From Tremella fuciformis (taxonomy: Eukaryota > Basidiomycota > Tremellomycetes > Tremellales > Tremellaceae), in assembly GCA_032768795.1 (NCBI GenBank), contig CP136490.1:3410001-3474000 (forward strand): a stretch of DNA of 64,000 nt, given 5' to 3'. Under the pieces are notes generated by a model. That model searched no databases and was not told the origin of the DNA. It saw only the letters and a program-made list of their open reading frames with translations. Positions 11,815 through 23,536 of this stretch are shown here, one piece after another (positions within the stretch are counted from its first letter, which is position 1; the number at the start of each line of letters is the position of its first letter). The position numbers were made by a program, and so were the translations under genes.

Positions 11815-14699
11815 ATGGACACGTCGTCGTCAAGCAGAGCAGCGGGGCTCGAGGTGTGAGTGCATCTACCCCTCAATCAACCGCTTGACCCCTTGCCGAC
11901 GAGGTGCCTTCCTGCTGGTCCTGGTGCTGATGCTCGTGCCCTCCCTTTGACCTCGCGCTCGTCTTTTCTCCCCACCCCACTACTCGTCGTTCATCGCTCG
12001 CGTGCATCCCATATCAACTACATCATCATCCGCCGACACCGACACCGCCTCTCGTGTCCGCACCCCACACCCCCATCACCCGCTCCATCGGTCACCGACC
12101 TCGTCCTTGGACGCTCAACGCTCGACACCCGACCCCCTTCCCACCTCCCTTCTTCTCCTTCTCCATCACACCCCACCGTCATGCGCCCGCGCCTGCCCTC
12201 GTTCAACTCGTAGCTCGTCCCCGTACCGGTACAACCCCAGCCCCGTCAGGTCGTCCACCGTCCCTTCTCCAACGCCGTCGTCGGTCGCTCACAAGCCTCG
12301 ACTGAGATCACGGACATCGACAGTGTCGTTTGTCAACCCGCTGCCGGTCGTCATGTCCCGGGAAAACTCGCTCGAGGGGGAGCAGGTCGCCCTGCCCCTG
12401 CCCCGGCCCACATCGTCGCTCGGCGACTACCTCAGCAGGTCGTTCGACGAAGAGCCGGTGGCGGGTCCATCCAGGCTCAACCCGCCGCCGTCGACCGAAC
12501 GGCCGCTGGGGCGAAAGGCTTCGAAATCCGTTTCGAGCTCAAGGCCCCCTTTGGCCAGCGCAGCAAAGAGGACAAAGAGCTACCACCAGGATGTGATGGA
12601 CTCGCCGCTCTTCCCGCTCAAACTGTCTTCGCCGGTCAACGCCAAATCGCGCAGCGGGCTAAAGCGCCGCACGTCCACTCCACACCTTGCCGTCCAGCAG
12701 CTGGCAGATGAAGACGATCCATCCACCCTTCTACCAGATCCGCCTGTTTCTGTCAGCAAAGCGAGCGAGACAAGAGCCAGGGCCACCTCGACCAGCATCG
12801 CCACGCCACCATCGGCTCAGCCCGCCGCACCCACAGTGACGATCCGTCCCCAGCACCTCCCACCGCTTGGCATCCCTCAGTCAGCGCCTCCATGGGCCGA
12901 CATATACGTCACGCCTGCCAGCCCGGAGAACGAGGACAACCAGCCGATGCCCGCCCCGGGATCTGCTGGCGTCTTGACATCGATGTACGACGTCAGCGAG
13001 TCGTCGCTGAGACGCATATTGAGTTTCTTCCGACCGCCTCAGCACCGCGTCATACCGCGCCGCAGAGACTCGGAGACGGATTCTGAGAAGGGCTTGGACG
13101 GCTCAGAAGAGGACACTGCCATGTCCACCAACCGGACGTCCGAGGACTCTCTGCGACGTGGCGGCAAGTATTGGGGACTATGGGCATCGAGAGACGGGGA
13201 GGACCACGACAGCGGCTACTTTTCTCTCCCCCCAACGCCTCCAGACGAGCGTAGTGAACTGAGCAATGGGTTCAACGATGGCATGGCCTTCCCTGCTGGC
13301 CTACCGACGCCTGCGCTGTCGGCAACCAGCCTGTCACGTGGAGATAGCAAGAGGCGAAAGAAGCGGTGGCCTGGTGCTGCCGCGGATGAGACTACCGAAG
13401 GAGGTTGGCTGAGCAAAGTCGGATTGACGCTGTTCTCCTCGAGCAGGCGGAGTGGCAAGACCAGCGAGGTACTCAAGGAGCTTGGATGGACAGTCGGCAT
13501 TCTGGTGGGGATGTTCTTCATTACGGGAGCAGTTGCGCTTTGGATGATCCAGGGTATGCCAATGTCGGTGTCATTTTACATCCATCAGGCCTAGCTGATC
13601 GTCCAGCACCCAGCTCAAGCGCTTACCATCCTCAACCACCGACCTGCAGCTTTTGTCAGCCGAGATCCGAGCCTACATGTCGTCCAGCGACTCGGGCTAC
13701 TGGCACACCGTCGGCGTGCTCACCTTTGTGGGTTGCTGGAAGCATGCCTGGTCTGTTCCGGGTGCCGTGATCCTCAACATTCTGGTCGGCTCGGTCCTCG
13801 AACCCATGGCGGCCTTGGTTCTGCTCACCATCATCACGGCGTCCGGCTCTCTTGGCTCTTACATGCTGTCTCGACCCCTTGCTCCGCTCATCGCCGTCCT
13901 CTTCCCCAAACCTCTCGCCCTTGTCCGCGCTGCTCTCGCGCCAGAAGCAGTGCCATCTCCTCCGAGCGCGTCGACGTTTGACACCACCACTGTCACCCCG
14001 ATCCAGGTCGGCCCAGCATCTGCTCAGCCCATTGGGGCGGAGACGAAACCGACGATCTGGCGACGACTTCTCATCATGCGCGCAATGGGCTTTGTGCCTT
14101 GGTCCGGGATGAACGTCGCCTGCGGCGTAGTCGGTGTCGATTGGAAGACGTTCTGGCTTACGACTGCGGCTGGATCTGCCAGCTGGTCGTACGTCACCGC
14201 GTCTGTCGGCAACATACTGTCTCGTCTCACGATTCCTCAATCGGCTCTTCAAGCCTCTGCTGCCGGCTTGACTTCCGAGGCTCAAGGCGAATCGCTCACA
14301 TCACTTCTTCGAGATCCGGTCCTCATTGCCAAGCTTGTGTTCCTCACAGGTCTTACGTTGTTGCCGGTGGTGCTGAAGCGCCGCTCTGGTTCCGCCGATG
14401 CGATGACCCCGATTCCTGGCTCTCCCGAATTCGACTTGGCCTCTGTCGACTCTATGGAGGCCGTCAACACCACCCCAAAGCCAATCTCCTCCCGCGTAGC
14501 ACAGCTCATGCATGGACCGAACTCGCCGCCACTATCGCCGCTCACTCAGAGTCTGGCAAGATTCACACCCACGCCTCGCGCCTTCGACCTGTTGTCTTTC
14601 GGACGCACAGCTGTGAGACAGGGTGGAAGAGTGGTGCTCGGCGGTGTGCGCGGTGCAAGTGAGGGGCTGGGCAGGCTCGCAGGTGCCCCGAGAGCCTGA
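11815..14699 (+). CDS. VTT-domain (TMEM41/Tvp38/DedA family) membrane protein with long disordered N-terminus
   Basis: Core model 12241..13563 joined to 13607..14699 (43-base intron, GTCGGT donor), with a proposed first exon 11815..11855 spliced at a strong GTGAGT over 385 bases; about 818 residues. The first in-frame ATG without that exon is 12353, so the start is uncertain. About 400 Ser/Pro-rich residues come first. A transmembrane helix follows near LGWTVGILVGMFFITGAVAL, then the VTT core: WSVPGAVILNILVGSV and TIITASGSLGSYMLSRPLA, which parallel the PG-x-N-x-LAG and G-x-Y-LS signatures of TMEM41/VMP1/DedA proteins. Family members act as ER/Golgi lipid scramblases or in membrane traffic and autophagosome formation. 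The C-terminal tail is again disordered. Family call is firm; exact subfamily is not. Confidence 0.8.
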
Positions 14700-15119
14700 G
14701 AGGCCTTGTGCATATTGTAACATAGCCAACACATCACATAGCATCGTGTCCTAGCTAGGGCAAGGGCGAGACCCGCTTCCCTCTTGACATAACTTCTATA
14801 ATGACATCTCTCATGAGACCCACGACCCATGACGCCCACGCCATGCAACTCTTTACGTACGACCAGTACTCGACTTGGTATTCTTTAGTGGAATCAGTGA
14901 GATGGATTAACGGTCATTGGCCTGCCACTTGGTGGAAAAGCTCGATGATGATTCGTCGGCGGGTGGAATCGCCACACTCGGCTGACGCCGTGTTAATTCC
15001 GCCCGCCCCTCCCTCTCTCCTCTGCATTCTAGCCGTCAGCAAGGAAGTGAGATCGTCAACGCTGCTCTATACACCGATCTCGACGCTCCTGTTCTCGTAA
15101 AGGAGAGGAGCCGCTCTTC
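14700..15119. other. Intergenic
   Basis: Spacer between two + strand genes. It contains 3' sequence of the VTT gene and the presumed promoter of NDUFS8. The stretch 14999-15025 is C/T-rich, just before the NDUFS8 leader. No further gene is supported. Confidence 0.4.
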
Positions 15120-16099
<980 letters not shown>

Positions 16100-16191
16100 T
16101 CCCGCAGATCGTTGGCCCATCTCCCAGCATTGGCATAGTGGTGATGCATGGTATGCAATGTACAAGGAGTCAAAGACTCTGTATCGTGATT

Positions 16192-19100
16192 CTACAGCTT
16201 GGCGGCCAGCTTGAGCGGCTCGATCGGCAAGGGCGCTTTGGACGGGATCAGGCCGTCTTTGAACTGCTGCAGATTGTCGATCCACACGTTGCCATCTCGC
16301 AATTTGACATTGGCGTCTTCTTCACTCGACGAGCCCTTGAGCTCGGCGATCATGCTCTCCAGCTCGACCTTGGCTTCAGCCGCCAGGTCGACGGTCTTCT
16401 CCACGGCGGCAGTGGCGAACGCCTTGATGGTGTCAAGCGACGGCTTGGACGCCAACACGCCCTGCAGTGCCGACTGATCCACCGTGATAGCGTGCTTCGT
16501 GAACGCGGCGATCAGCGGTGCCAGAGCCGCCTGGTCGAACTTGACGCCCTTGTACTGCGATTTAAGGTGCGTCGACAGCTTGCGTCGCACGGGCGACGAA
16601 GCGTGGATGTACGTAGCAAACAGGTCGATGAGATCTGCCTTGGTCGAGTTGCGCAAGTTGGCCACGTCGGTCTCGCCTGCACTCGTCAGCCACTTCTGAT
16701 TCTCTCGTGATCAGGCGAACGCACGCTTGCCAAACTCATAGTACCGATCGGAGATGCGGGCCCAGAAGCGCTTGCTCTCCTGCGCGAGATTCTTCGGCTT
16801 TTCTTCCTTCTTCGCGATCAAGCTTCGCTTGTGCTCCTCAAAGTCTTCCGCGCTCATCTTTTCCAGGTAGTCCTTGACCCAATCGAAGAACGCCTCGATG
16901 CGCGTCTCGACATAGACCGGGTCTCGCTCGGATTGGATGATGACCCGGTATCCCATGACTCCCGGTCCGTCGACGCTCGACGTGAACACGATGTAGCCTA
17001 GTTGCTCTTTCGTGCGGAGCTGATCGAATGCGGGCTCCCTCAAAACCTGCTCGAGAAGCTCAAGAGTCGCGCGAAGTTTCTGGTCGGCAGGATCGCCGAC
17101 ATGAACAGCGTAGCACACTGCGGAGTTGACTTCGGCTTCATTCGGCACCGGGACTGACAGGACATGCTCGGATGCTGGGGATCAACGGTCTATCGCTGTG
17201 TCGTGCAAGCACTACTCACACTCGGGGAGCAACAATGACCGCCGTGCGGCCTTCTCGGCCTCTGAGAGCGGGCGCGGGTGCAGGACTCTCTCGATCATAT
17301 CCTGAATCTCCTGCGCGCCCTTGATGTCTGTGTTGCCGTGAATGAGCGTCTCGATGTGCAAGCGCGCGAGGACATCCCTAGCGAATTGCTCGACATCGGC
17401 CGGCTTGATGTCTAGGTCGTCAACCCTGTAATCGAGCACTCCACTTGCCCACTCACAGTCAAGCTCAGCTAGACGTTCAGCATGCGACCACATCGGCACG
17501 CTTCCAGCATATGTGCTCCACCAGTGGCTCATCATGTACGGCTCGCTCAGGTTGAAGTTCTTCCAGTTCATTCTGATAGTGTCGGTGATCTTGTCGAAGC
17601 GTTCCGGATCGACTTTGAATTCAACCATCTTCTGCAACATGGTCTCCGTCAACACTGCCAGTTTGTCGCTGAAACCGCCGCTGAAGATGCTGATCGAATC
17701 GCCACTGTGCCACATCGTGAAGCTCAACTCTGCAAGAGATGCGTCGTATACATCCTCGGTGATATGGTCGTTATAGAGATCGGCGAAAAGTTTGGACAAG
17801 ACGTGATTGCGTGGGGTGACGTCGAGAAGGGGAGAATGCAAGGATATGTCACACTGTGTTTTCGGAAGCCAGAATCGGTCGTCTTGCTTATGCCATAGGC
17901 GAGATACTGCAGAGTCGCGAAGGAGCGCTGGGCGAAGGGCAGGCTGACAATCAGCTGAAGCATCATTAAGATTGCTCAAAACTTACATGTTCAACGTCGG
18001 CTTTCGTGACGTCCAGCTTCTCCGGAATGAACAAGTTGGGCCCAGGCAAATGTAGACTGTCTATCCGTACACCGCTCATTGCCTGATGTCAGCCTTTTCA
18101 CGACTTGTACGATGTCGGATACTCACTTTCTGGATGAATTCCTCTGGCAGCCTCTGCTGTTTGTACTCCGTGCCGTAGATCGGCTCCTTCTTGTCAAAAG
18201 TCCCTTCAACGTTCTTCGGCAGGTCTCGGCACGTCACTCCGAGCAAGACTTTCCTCGGGTCAAGCAAAGAGAGCGCAGCCCGGAGCTCGTCTTCACGGTA
18301 GTCTTCCACCAACCAGTTGGAACTGATGATCTTCTCCCGGGGTACCGGAGTTTGCATCCAGCCTGACAGCCCAGTGCAATACCGGCTTGTCGAGCCCCGT
18401 TCAGCGAATTTGAAAGAGATGTCGGCAATGGCTTTGATCTCGTCGAATGCCAACTTGGAAGGCGGTTGAGAGCGAAGAAGTGAGATATACTGGAATACGC
18501 TCATTGCCACATCCGACCAGTGTTCTACGATGTTAGTCGTAGTTCCTCCCGCCTGGGCCACGTACCGAGACCCTCAGGTGTAAGGTCAACGGTGACTCTG
18601 AAGAAGTCGAATCCAGCGGCACCGTGAGACATCCCTGCCCGGAGCGTATTGACCCATCCCTGTTTCTTCAAATACGAGAGGATCGATCCGCGGCCCTCAT
18701 GACCGAGGAAGTGGCTCAAGAAATTGCCTGGCTGCAGGGTCAGTCTCGGCTCATGGGCAACAAAGGTACATTCCCACCTTCGACTGGTACATGTGGTCAA
18801 GATCGGGGAAGGGAAAGGTGATCTCGAGGCCACGGTCCTCTCGGACAGGCTTTGCAAAGGTGACGAGCTGATTGTCAGTCGGAGCATCTCCAGACAAGCA
18901 GACCTACACCCTGCTGCTCGGGACCATAAGGAGTGTCCTCAAAGACGATTCGGACACCGTTAGTTCCCACAGCAGGTAGCCCTTCTGTTCGTACGGGCAC
19001 CTTCTCGAACTTCTCTCGGACCCACTTCTCGAGCGTATCGGTATCGTGCTTGCCAACAATGGCCAGCTTCATTCGTCTCGCGCAGTACTCCTTCTCCCAC

Positions 19101-20283
19101 CAGGAGATCAGTTGTTGCCGCGGATCCCTGCCTGCGGCTTTGGGAATGTCCCACAAGGACTTATAGTCGCCTGTTCCGAACTTGCCGTAGGGGTGGCCAG
19201 GTCGCGAAATCGACTTCTCCAGCTGGAAGAACCGCCACATGTCGTTTTGGATGTTCTTCTTGTGCTCGGAGTCGACGGCCTTGATCTCGCGCTCGGTGCA
19301 AGAGTCGTTGAACAGAGGCTCGATGAAGAATCCGGAGAATCGCTCAAGAGCTCCTTCTAAAGCTTCTGGTGCTACATCAAAGTAGTAGTTGGTCGAGGTC
19401 ATGGCTGTCCAGGCGTTAGAGCCGCCATTGTTCTTCGACAGGTAGCTGGAATACTCGTTCTCGGCGGGGTGCTGATCTAAGCTCTGAACATGTGTCTGAC
19501 TGAGGGATGGCTCACCGTCTTTGTTCCCATGAAGAGCAGATGTTCACTGAGGGTCAGGCGATGTACTTCAGATGCGAGCATATTCTTACCAAAAATGCGC
19601 GCATCCTGGCAGATCGTCTGGATCTGACAAGTGTCCCACTCCCACATCCATGCTTGCTGCCGCTTTGTCTGCCTTTGGATCTGACACCACGATCACCTCC
19701 ATCCCGTTCGGCAAGGTGAAGTATTTGTGCGGGCGATCGTCGGTAGGAGGCAGGATGAGATCCACCGGACCCGCAGCTTTGGGTATAGGAGGGCATGGTG
19801 GAAAGGGTGAGTCGGTCATGGGGACGGGAGGAAGGACAACAGGTGGCGGTCTGGAGGTCGAGCTGTACAGGAAACGCGAGATCAGCGGAATGAAGATAAA
19901 GGCAGCCAGCATCTGAGAGAGCTCAGACAGCATCCTCTGCAAATCTCTGTATGGCGTTTGTGGCTGTGGCGAAGAGGAAGAAGGCTTGGGACTTGGGTTG
20001 CAGGAGATTGCTGTACTTACGAAGCGTCAACGAGGCTGGCGAGCGTGCGTTTCGAGGCGAAGTGTGAGGAGCGTGGATGATCCTGAGTAGACCTTGTGGA
20101 AAGGAGACGCGATGTCGCTGGTCCGCGTGGCTCTGACGCTGTCGGCTGGCTAGCTGATGCTCGATACTGTCTGTAACTGGACAGAGCTCGAGAGGTGGAG
20201 GTAGACACTGTTCTTGCTCGTAATGTGGGCGACAAAGAGTTTGTTTTCAAGTGAAGGCGTCCAGCACGTATCAAAGGCAACAT
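16192..20283 (-). CDS. STE23: Insulin-degrading-enzyme family M16A metalloprotease (Ste23/IDE type)
   Basis: Model complement(join(16192..16676,16725..17174,17220..17943,17987..18082,18127..18524,18566..18731,18778..18867,18908..19471,19516..19546,19590..19934,20021..20283)), 1203 residues. The zinc site HFCEH is rebuilt across intron 2, followed by LLFMGTK and the downstream glutamate in AVDSEHKKN. Other IDE marks are [37 protein letters not shown] and [11 protein letters not shown]. Two complete M16 halves plus the C-terminal domain are present. Exon 1 adds about 88 Arg/Ser-rich residues that look like a mitochondrial presequence, while the second exon begins at a Met (MLSELSQ) followed by a hydrophobic stretch, so alternative starts are possible. 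The ATG at 20283 lies only 90 bases from the repeat element at 20374, which therefore supplies most of the upstream promoter DNA. Confidence 0.93.
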
Positions 20284-20373
20284 GAGGGGGTTTCCCCGCT
20301 GTCCTACGTTGACAGCGGAGTGTCTATCAAAAGTAAACCAAGCAATGTCAGGGAAGGCGTAAAGACGAAACAA

Positions 20374-21058
20374 ACTAGGTAGATCGTGCAGGAAAGTGCG
20401 CGATAGGGCGTAGCTCGTTATTTCAATTCTTTTTTAGCTCTGAATTTCTAATCAGGTATTCAAGTTATTGGTTCTCAGGCAATTTGGAAAACCTAATGCA
20501 ATTCCTTGTTCTTTGGTTCCGTTAGACATGGGGGGGTGGGACACCCCCCCAAGACCCCCCCTTGCGCCTAGCGGCGCAGCCATCGCAGCCCTTACGGGTC
20601 AAGCATCCGGCAAAGCCGGATGTACTGTAGAACATTGATTAGTTGCAAGCTAAAGCACTTCATCAAGAGATGCGCAAGTGCTTGTTGGGCATGCTAGGCT
20701 GATCAGATGATCATAGGCATGCCAAGCTGGTCACAGGGGCTATGTCACAGCTGCCACCTGGCAAGCCTATTGCAGTCTTGTCAGACTTGCGCTATTGTAA
20801 CCATTTTGGTGCAATGATAGGGCAGGGTATGGCAGTAGCTATGTAGGCGATTGGTTCTGCTACAGAGATCATTCCATGCATCAGCCTCATGCATAGATCT
20901 TTATTCTCTGATGAAAGGCAATTTGGCAAGGACACAATGCATATTAGGATTGTGCTGATGAAATCAGAATGGCCGGAATTTTCTTATTTAATTCCCCCAT
21001 TTACCGTTTTCGTTCCAGGGACACCCGCAGAAATTCGCCCCGTAAGAGCTACGCTGAA
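20374..21058 (-). mobile_element. 685-base repeat element, copy 1 (putative non-autonomous Helitron/Helentron-like)
   Basis: Identical in length to copy 2 (29956-30640), with no mismatch seen on reading the two side by side; constant offset 9,582. No target-site duplication and no TG...CA ends. On the minus strand the element starts TTCAGCGTAGCTC and ends CTACCTAGT. The 9-base word GCGTAGCTC (20408-20416) recurs inverted at 21046-21054. Between the first of these and the outer end is a hairpin, ATCGTGC (20383-20389) with GCGCGAT (20398-20404), one G.T pair. Such an asymmetric inverted repeat plus terminal hairpin is known from Helentron-type elements. Internal palindromes: 20530-20538 with 20542-20550 and 20604-20611 with 20615-20622. 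No transposase is encoded. The class assignment is inference; that it is a recent repeat is seen directly. Confidence 0.6.
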
Positions 21059-21365
21059 GATTGGACTGAACAAAAAGACTTTGGTGTTCCAGTCGAGCAG
21101 CGTCAGAGATGACGATGCGCTCAGTTTGGACTTGTGGGCCGTTTGAGAAAGTGATATGCTGCACTTTAGATCTGCACTGCTACGTGAGATCTTCAAAGTT
21201 CAAGCACCTCCATGCATATCGCTGCTCCTATACTCGAGGGATCGTCACCACGAGTTTCAGGTTTCCGCCACCCGGGGCCACGTTTCGCCGTCAGGTCCGC
21301 CGGTCTGCTTCCTCTGACTCATACTCTCACTATATTCAACAGCATACCTCGACCTCCCGCCCGAG
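21059..21365. other. Promoter region of LIN1
   Basis: Spacer between the element and the LIN1 ATG. An open frame runs out of the element (20889-21146), but its element part is shared with copy 2 and it resembles nothing known, so I do not call it a gene. Confidence 0.4.
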
Positions 21366-22760
21366 ATGTCCTCCGCCAAACGGGCTGGACCGGGCCCATC
21401 GACCCAGCAGAAGCGGACTCGATTTGCATCACCGTCACCCGCTGCCGAGTCCTCCACACCCCTAGAGGCAGACGAGTCGCTGCTAGAGGCAGACATCCCA
21501 CAAGGCGCAGCACGAGAGCGCACGCGGGCCCGTCGACAACTCAAAGATCAAGAGGGCTATGAGTCCGACTCCTCCAATGACGAAGAGAGCGTTGTGCCCT
21601 CCCGCCGGGCCGGCAAGGGCGGTGGAGACGACGAAGATATGGACATGTTCGCCCAGGACGTGGTCGAGGAAGACAAGGGGAAAGGCAAGAGCAAAGAAAA
21701 GGAATTCATGGATCTCAAAGATGTCGAAGGGCAAGAGTTCGGCTCTAGAGGGGACGAGTACGAGGAGGACGATGAGGAGGGCAGAGTGCAGAAACGGAAA
21801 GAAGAGCTCGACGGGGATATGGGTTTCGAAATCACGCCGTTCAACATGAAGAACGAGATGGATGAGGGCAAGTTCACTGCCGATGGGGAGAGCTATGTCG
21901 AGAACACAAAGGATCCGAACGAAAAGCACGACGCTTGGTTGATGGCGCTCGACAAGGAGGAAATCTTGAAAGCGAGGAAGGCGCACGAAGAGCGCGAACG
22001 GCAAGAGAGAGAAAAAGAAGACAAGGAGATGGGAGTAGACGAAGATCCGGATCAGAGAAGGAAACGAGAAGAGAGCTTCATGCGAGATGCTGTCGCGTTG
22101 ATGGAGAGAGGAGAAACGGTCTTGGAAGCATTACAACGTTTGGGCAAAGAAGTAGAAATCAAGAAGAAGAAAGAGGATGTGGGACAGCAGAAGAAGAAGA
22201 CGTGGGCAGAGAAGCAGAAGGAGAGGAAAGCCATGATGGCAGCGGACCAGGAAGCCAAGTGCGTCTTTCTGACCCGGCAACAGCGACACAGCTCAAGGAC
22301 GCAGAGATCCGACGCACACCTCGAATCCGTTCACCAACTTCTCCAACATCATCTCCGGCTTGTCTGGCCTGCCCGCCCTGGGACAGGTTGACGTGTATTC
22401 ACTCTCTCGAGAGAGTATCCAGCGCATGCTGCCTGCTGAGGCTATAAACGGATCGGCGAATGGTGCACCCACACAGCCTCCGCCAACAGACGATCGCCAA
22501 TTCCAATATCGCTTCTCCCTTGCTTATATGCGCAGCCTGCCGGAGGGCCAGCGGCCAGTCGAGCGCGAGATTTTCGGTGCGAGTTCTGCTTCTCCTTTCG
22601 CTCTTGCTGACTTTCAGGTCCATTCCCTGTGCAGCAGTTGCGACAATGGCGAGGCACTGGTTTCTTCGGTGGTCCAGCATGCGAGAACGTGGAAATCCGG
22701 AAAGCGGGCGACGAAGCTTGGGGTAGTTGGTCAAGCGTGGTGGAGGGCGACCCGCAATGA
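21366..22760 (+). CDS. LIN1: GYF-domain U5 snRNP protein (LIN1/CD2BP2)
   Basis: Model join(21366..22258,22305..22576,22618..22760), 435 residues. LIN1/CD2BP2 (U5-52K) is a spliceosomal U5 snRNP-associated protein. The N-terminal two thirds is charged and partly coiled. The conserved segment GFEITPFNMKNEMDEGKF is visible near the middle. The second exon encodes NPFTNFSNI followed by GQVDVYSLSRESIQRML. The C-terminal GYF domain is assembled across intron 2: FQYRFSLAYMRSLPEGQ, then REIFGPFPVQQLRQW, then GTGFFGGPACENVEIR and WGSWSSVVEGD. The stop at 22758 is 145 bases from the convergent PKR1 stop. It lies inside the segment bracketed by the two 685-base elements. Confidence 0.93.
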
Positions 22761-22905
22761 ATACTAGGCATTGTATACTTCAACGCATGGTACACAGCAT
22801 CATCTTTCTTTCTTGCTATCTGCTGATGCCGTGCTTCCACTTTGTCCGGCGATAGTATCGCTCAATGGGTCGGGCGGCGGCATGTTGTCGGGTCTACTGG
22901 TGACC

Positions 22906-23318
22906 TTAGTGAGCTCCATGACGAACCTGCTTGTCAGTGTCGTTCAATCTTTCAGAGCGAATGACCGACCACATCATCGCACCCCAAAGAACGCAGGTAA
23001 CGCCTAGCAACAGGAGGACGTGCAGATTGAACCCCGTGAGCGCGGCGAGACCGAATAATGTGATGATCAGTAATAGGAAGCATATGTTCATCGCTGAGAT
23101 AAGCTGATTGCTCCTGGGGTCTGCACGAGATCGGACTCACCCATGACCACAGCTGCATTGGCGCCCGGCTAGATGTCAAGCTCTCTACCTCTCTTCTATA
23201 GGCGACATACCTCCCAGATGGATTTGACCAGGAGTCCAACAAATCCGGGATCTTCCTCATCTTTCACTCTCTCAGGCGAAGGCGACGGCGACGAAGAGGG
23301 GGACACTCTGGTCACCAT
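22906..23318 (-). CDS. PKR1: PKR1-type V-ATPase assembly factor (ER membrane)
   Basis: Model complement(join(22906..23093,23141..23168,23211..23318)), 107 residues. Pkr1 is a small ER membrane protein needed for assembly of the V-ATPase V0 sector. After an acidic Ser/Pro-rich start comes GFVGLLVKSIWEPGANAAVV, matching the conserved FxxxLxxSxxxPGxxP block. Two hydrophobic helices follow (ICFLLLIITLFGLAALTGF and VLLLLGVTCVLWGAMMW). The topology and W-rich end of helix 2 fit the family. The middle exon is only 28 bases. The stop TAA at 22906 is taken because a further exon was not convincing. Its ATG is 218 bases from the UTP10 ATG, so both probably share a bidirectional promoter. Confidence 0.82.
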
Positions 23319-23536
23319 GTTGCGTGCGCGCTGGTACTCTCACCGACCAAGACTGAGCTCGTCGCCAAACCCCCCGTCATCGTCGTCAGGCACGGACGGC
23401 GAACGCCGCTCGGCGAGCAAAAGTTGATGAACCCGGTTGACCACCGCTTGCATTCTTCGTCAAATCCTTGCCTTTCGAGGCAGCGACTGGACTTTCCTGG
23501 CCCGTCGTGACCTCAGGTCGCTCCAAGGACCCCAGG

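Noticed and set aside
20374..21058. Element as a solo LTR
   Set aside because: The ends are not TG...CA and no target-site duplication flanks either copy.
20374..21058. Element as a classic cut-and-paste DNA transposon relic
   Set aside because: Inverted repeats are subterminal and asymmetric, and no 2-8 base target duplication is visible.
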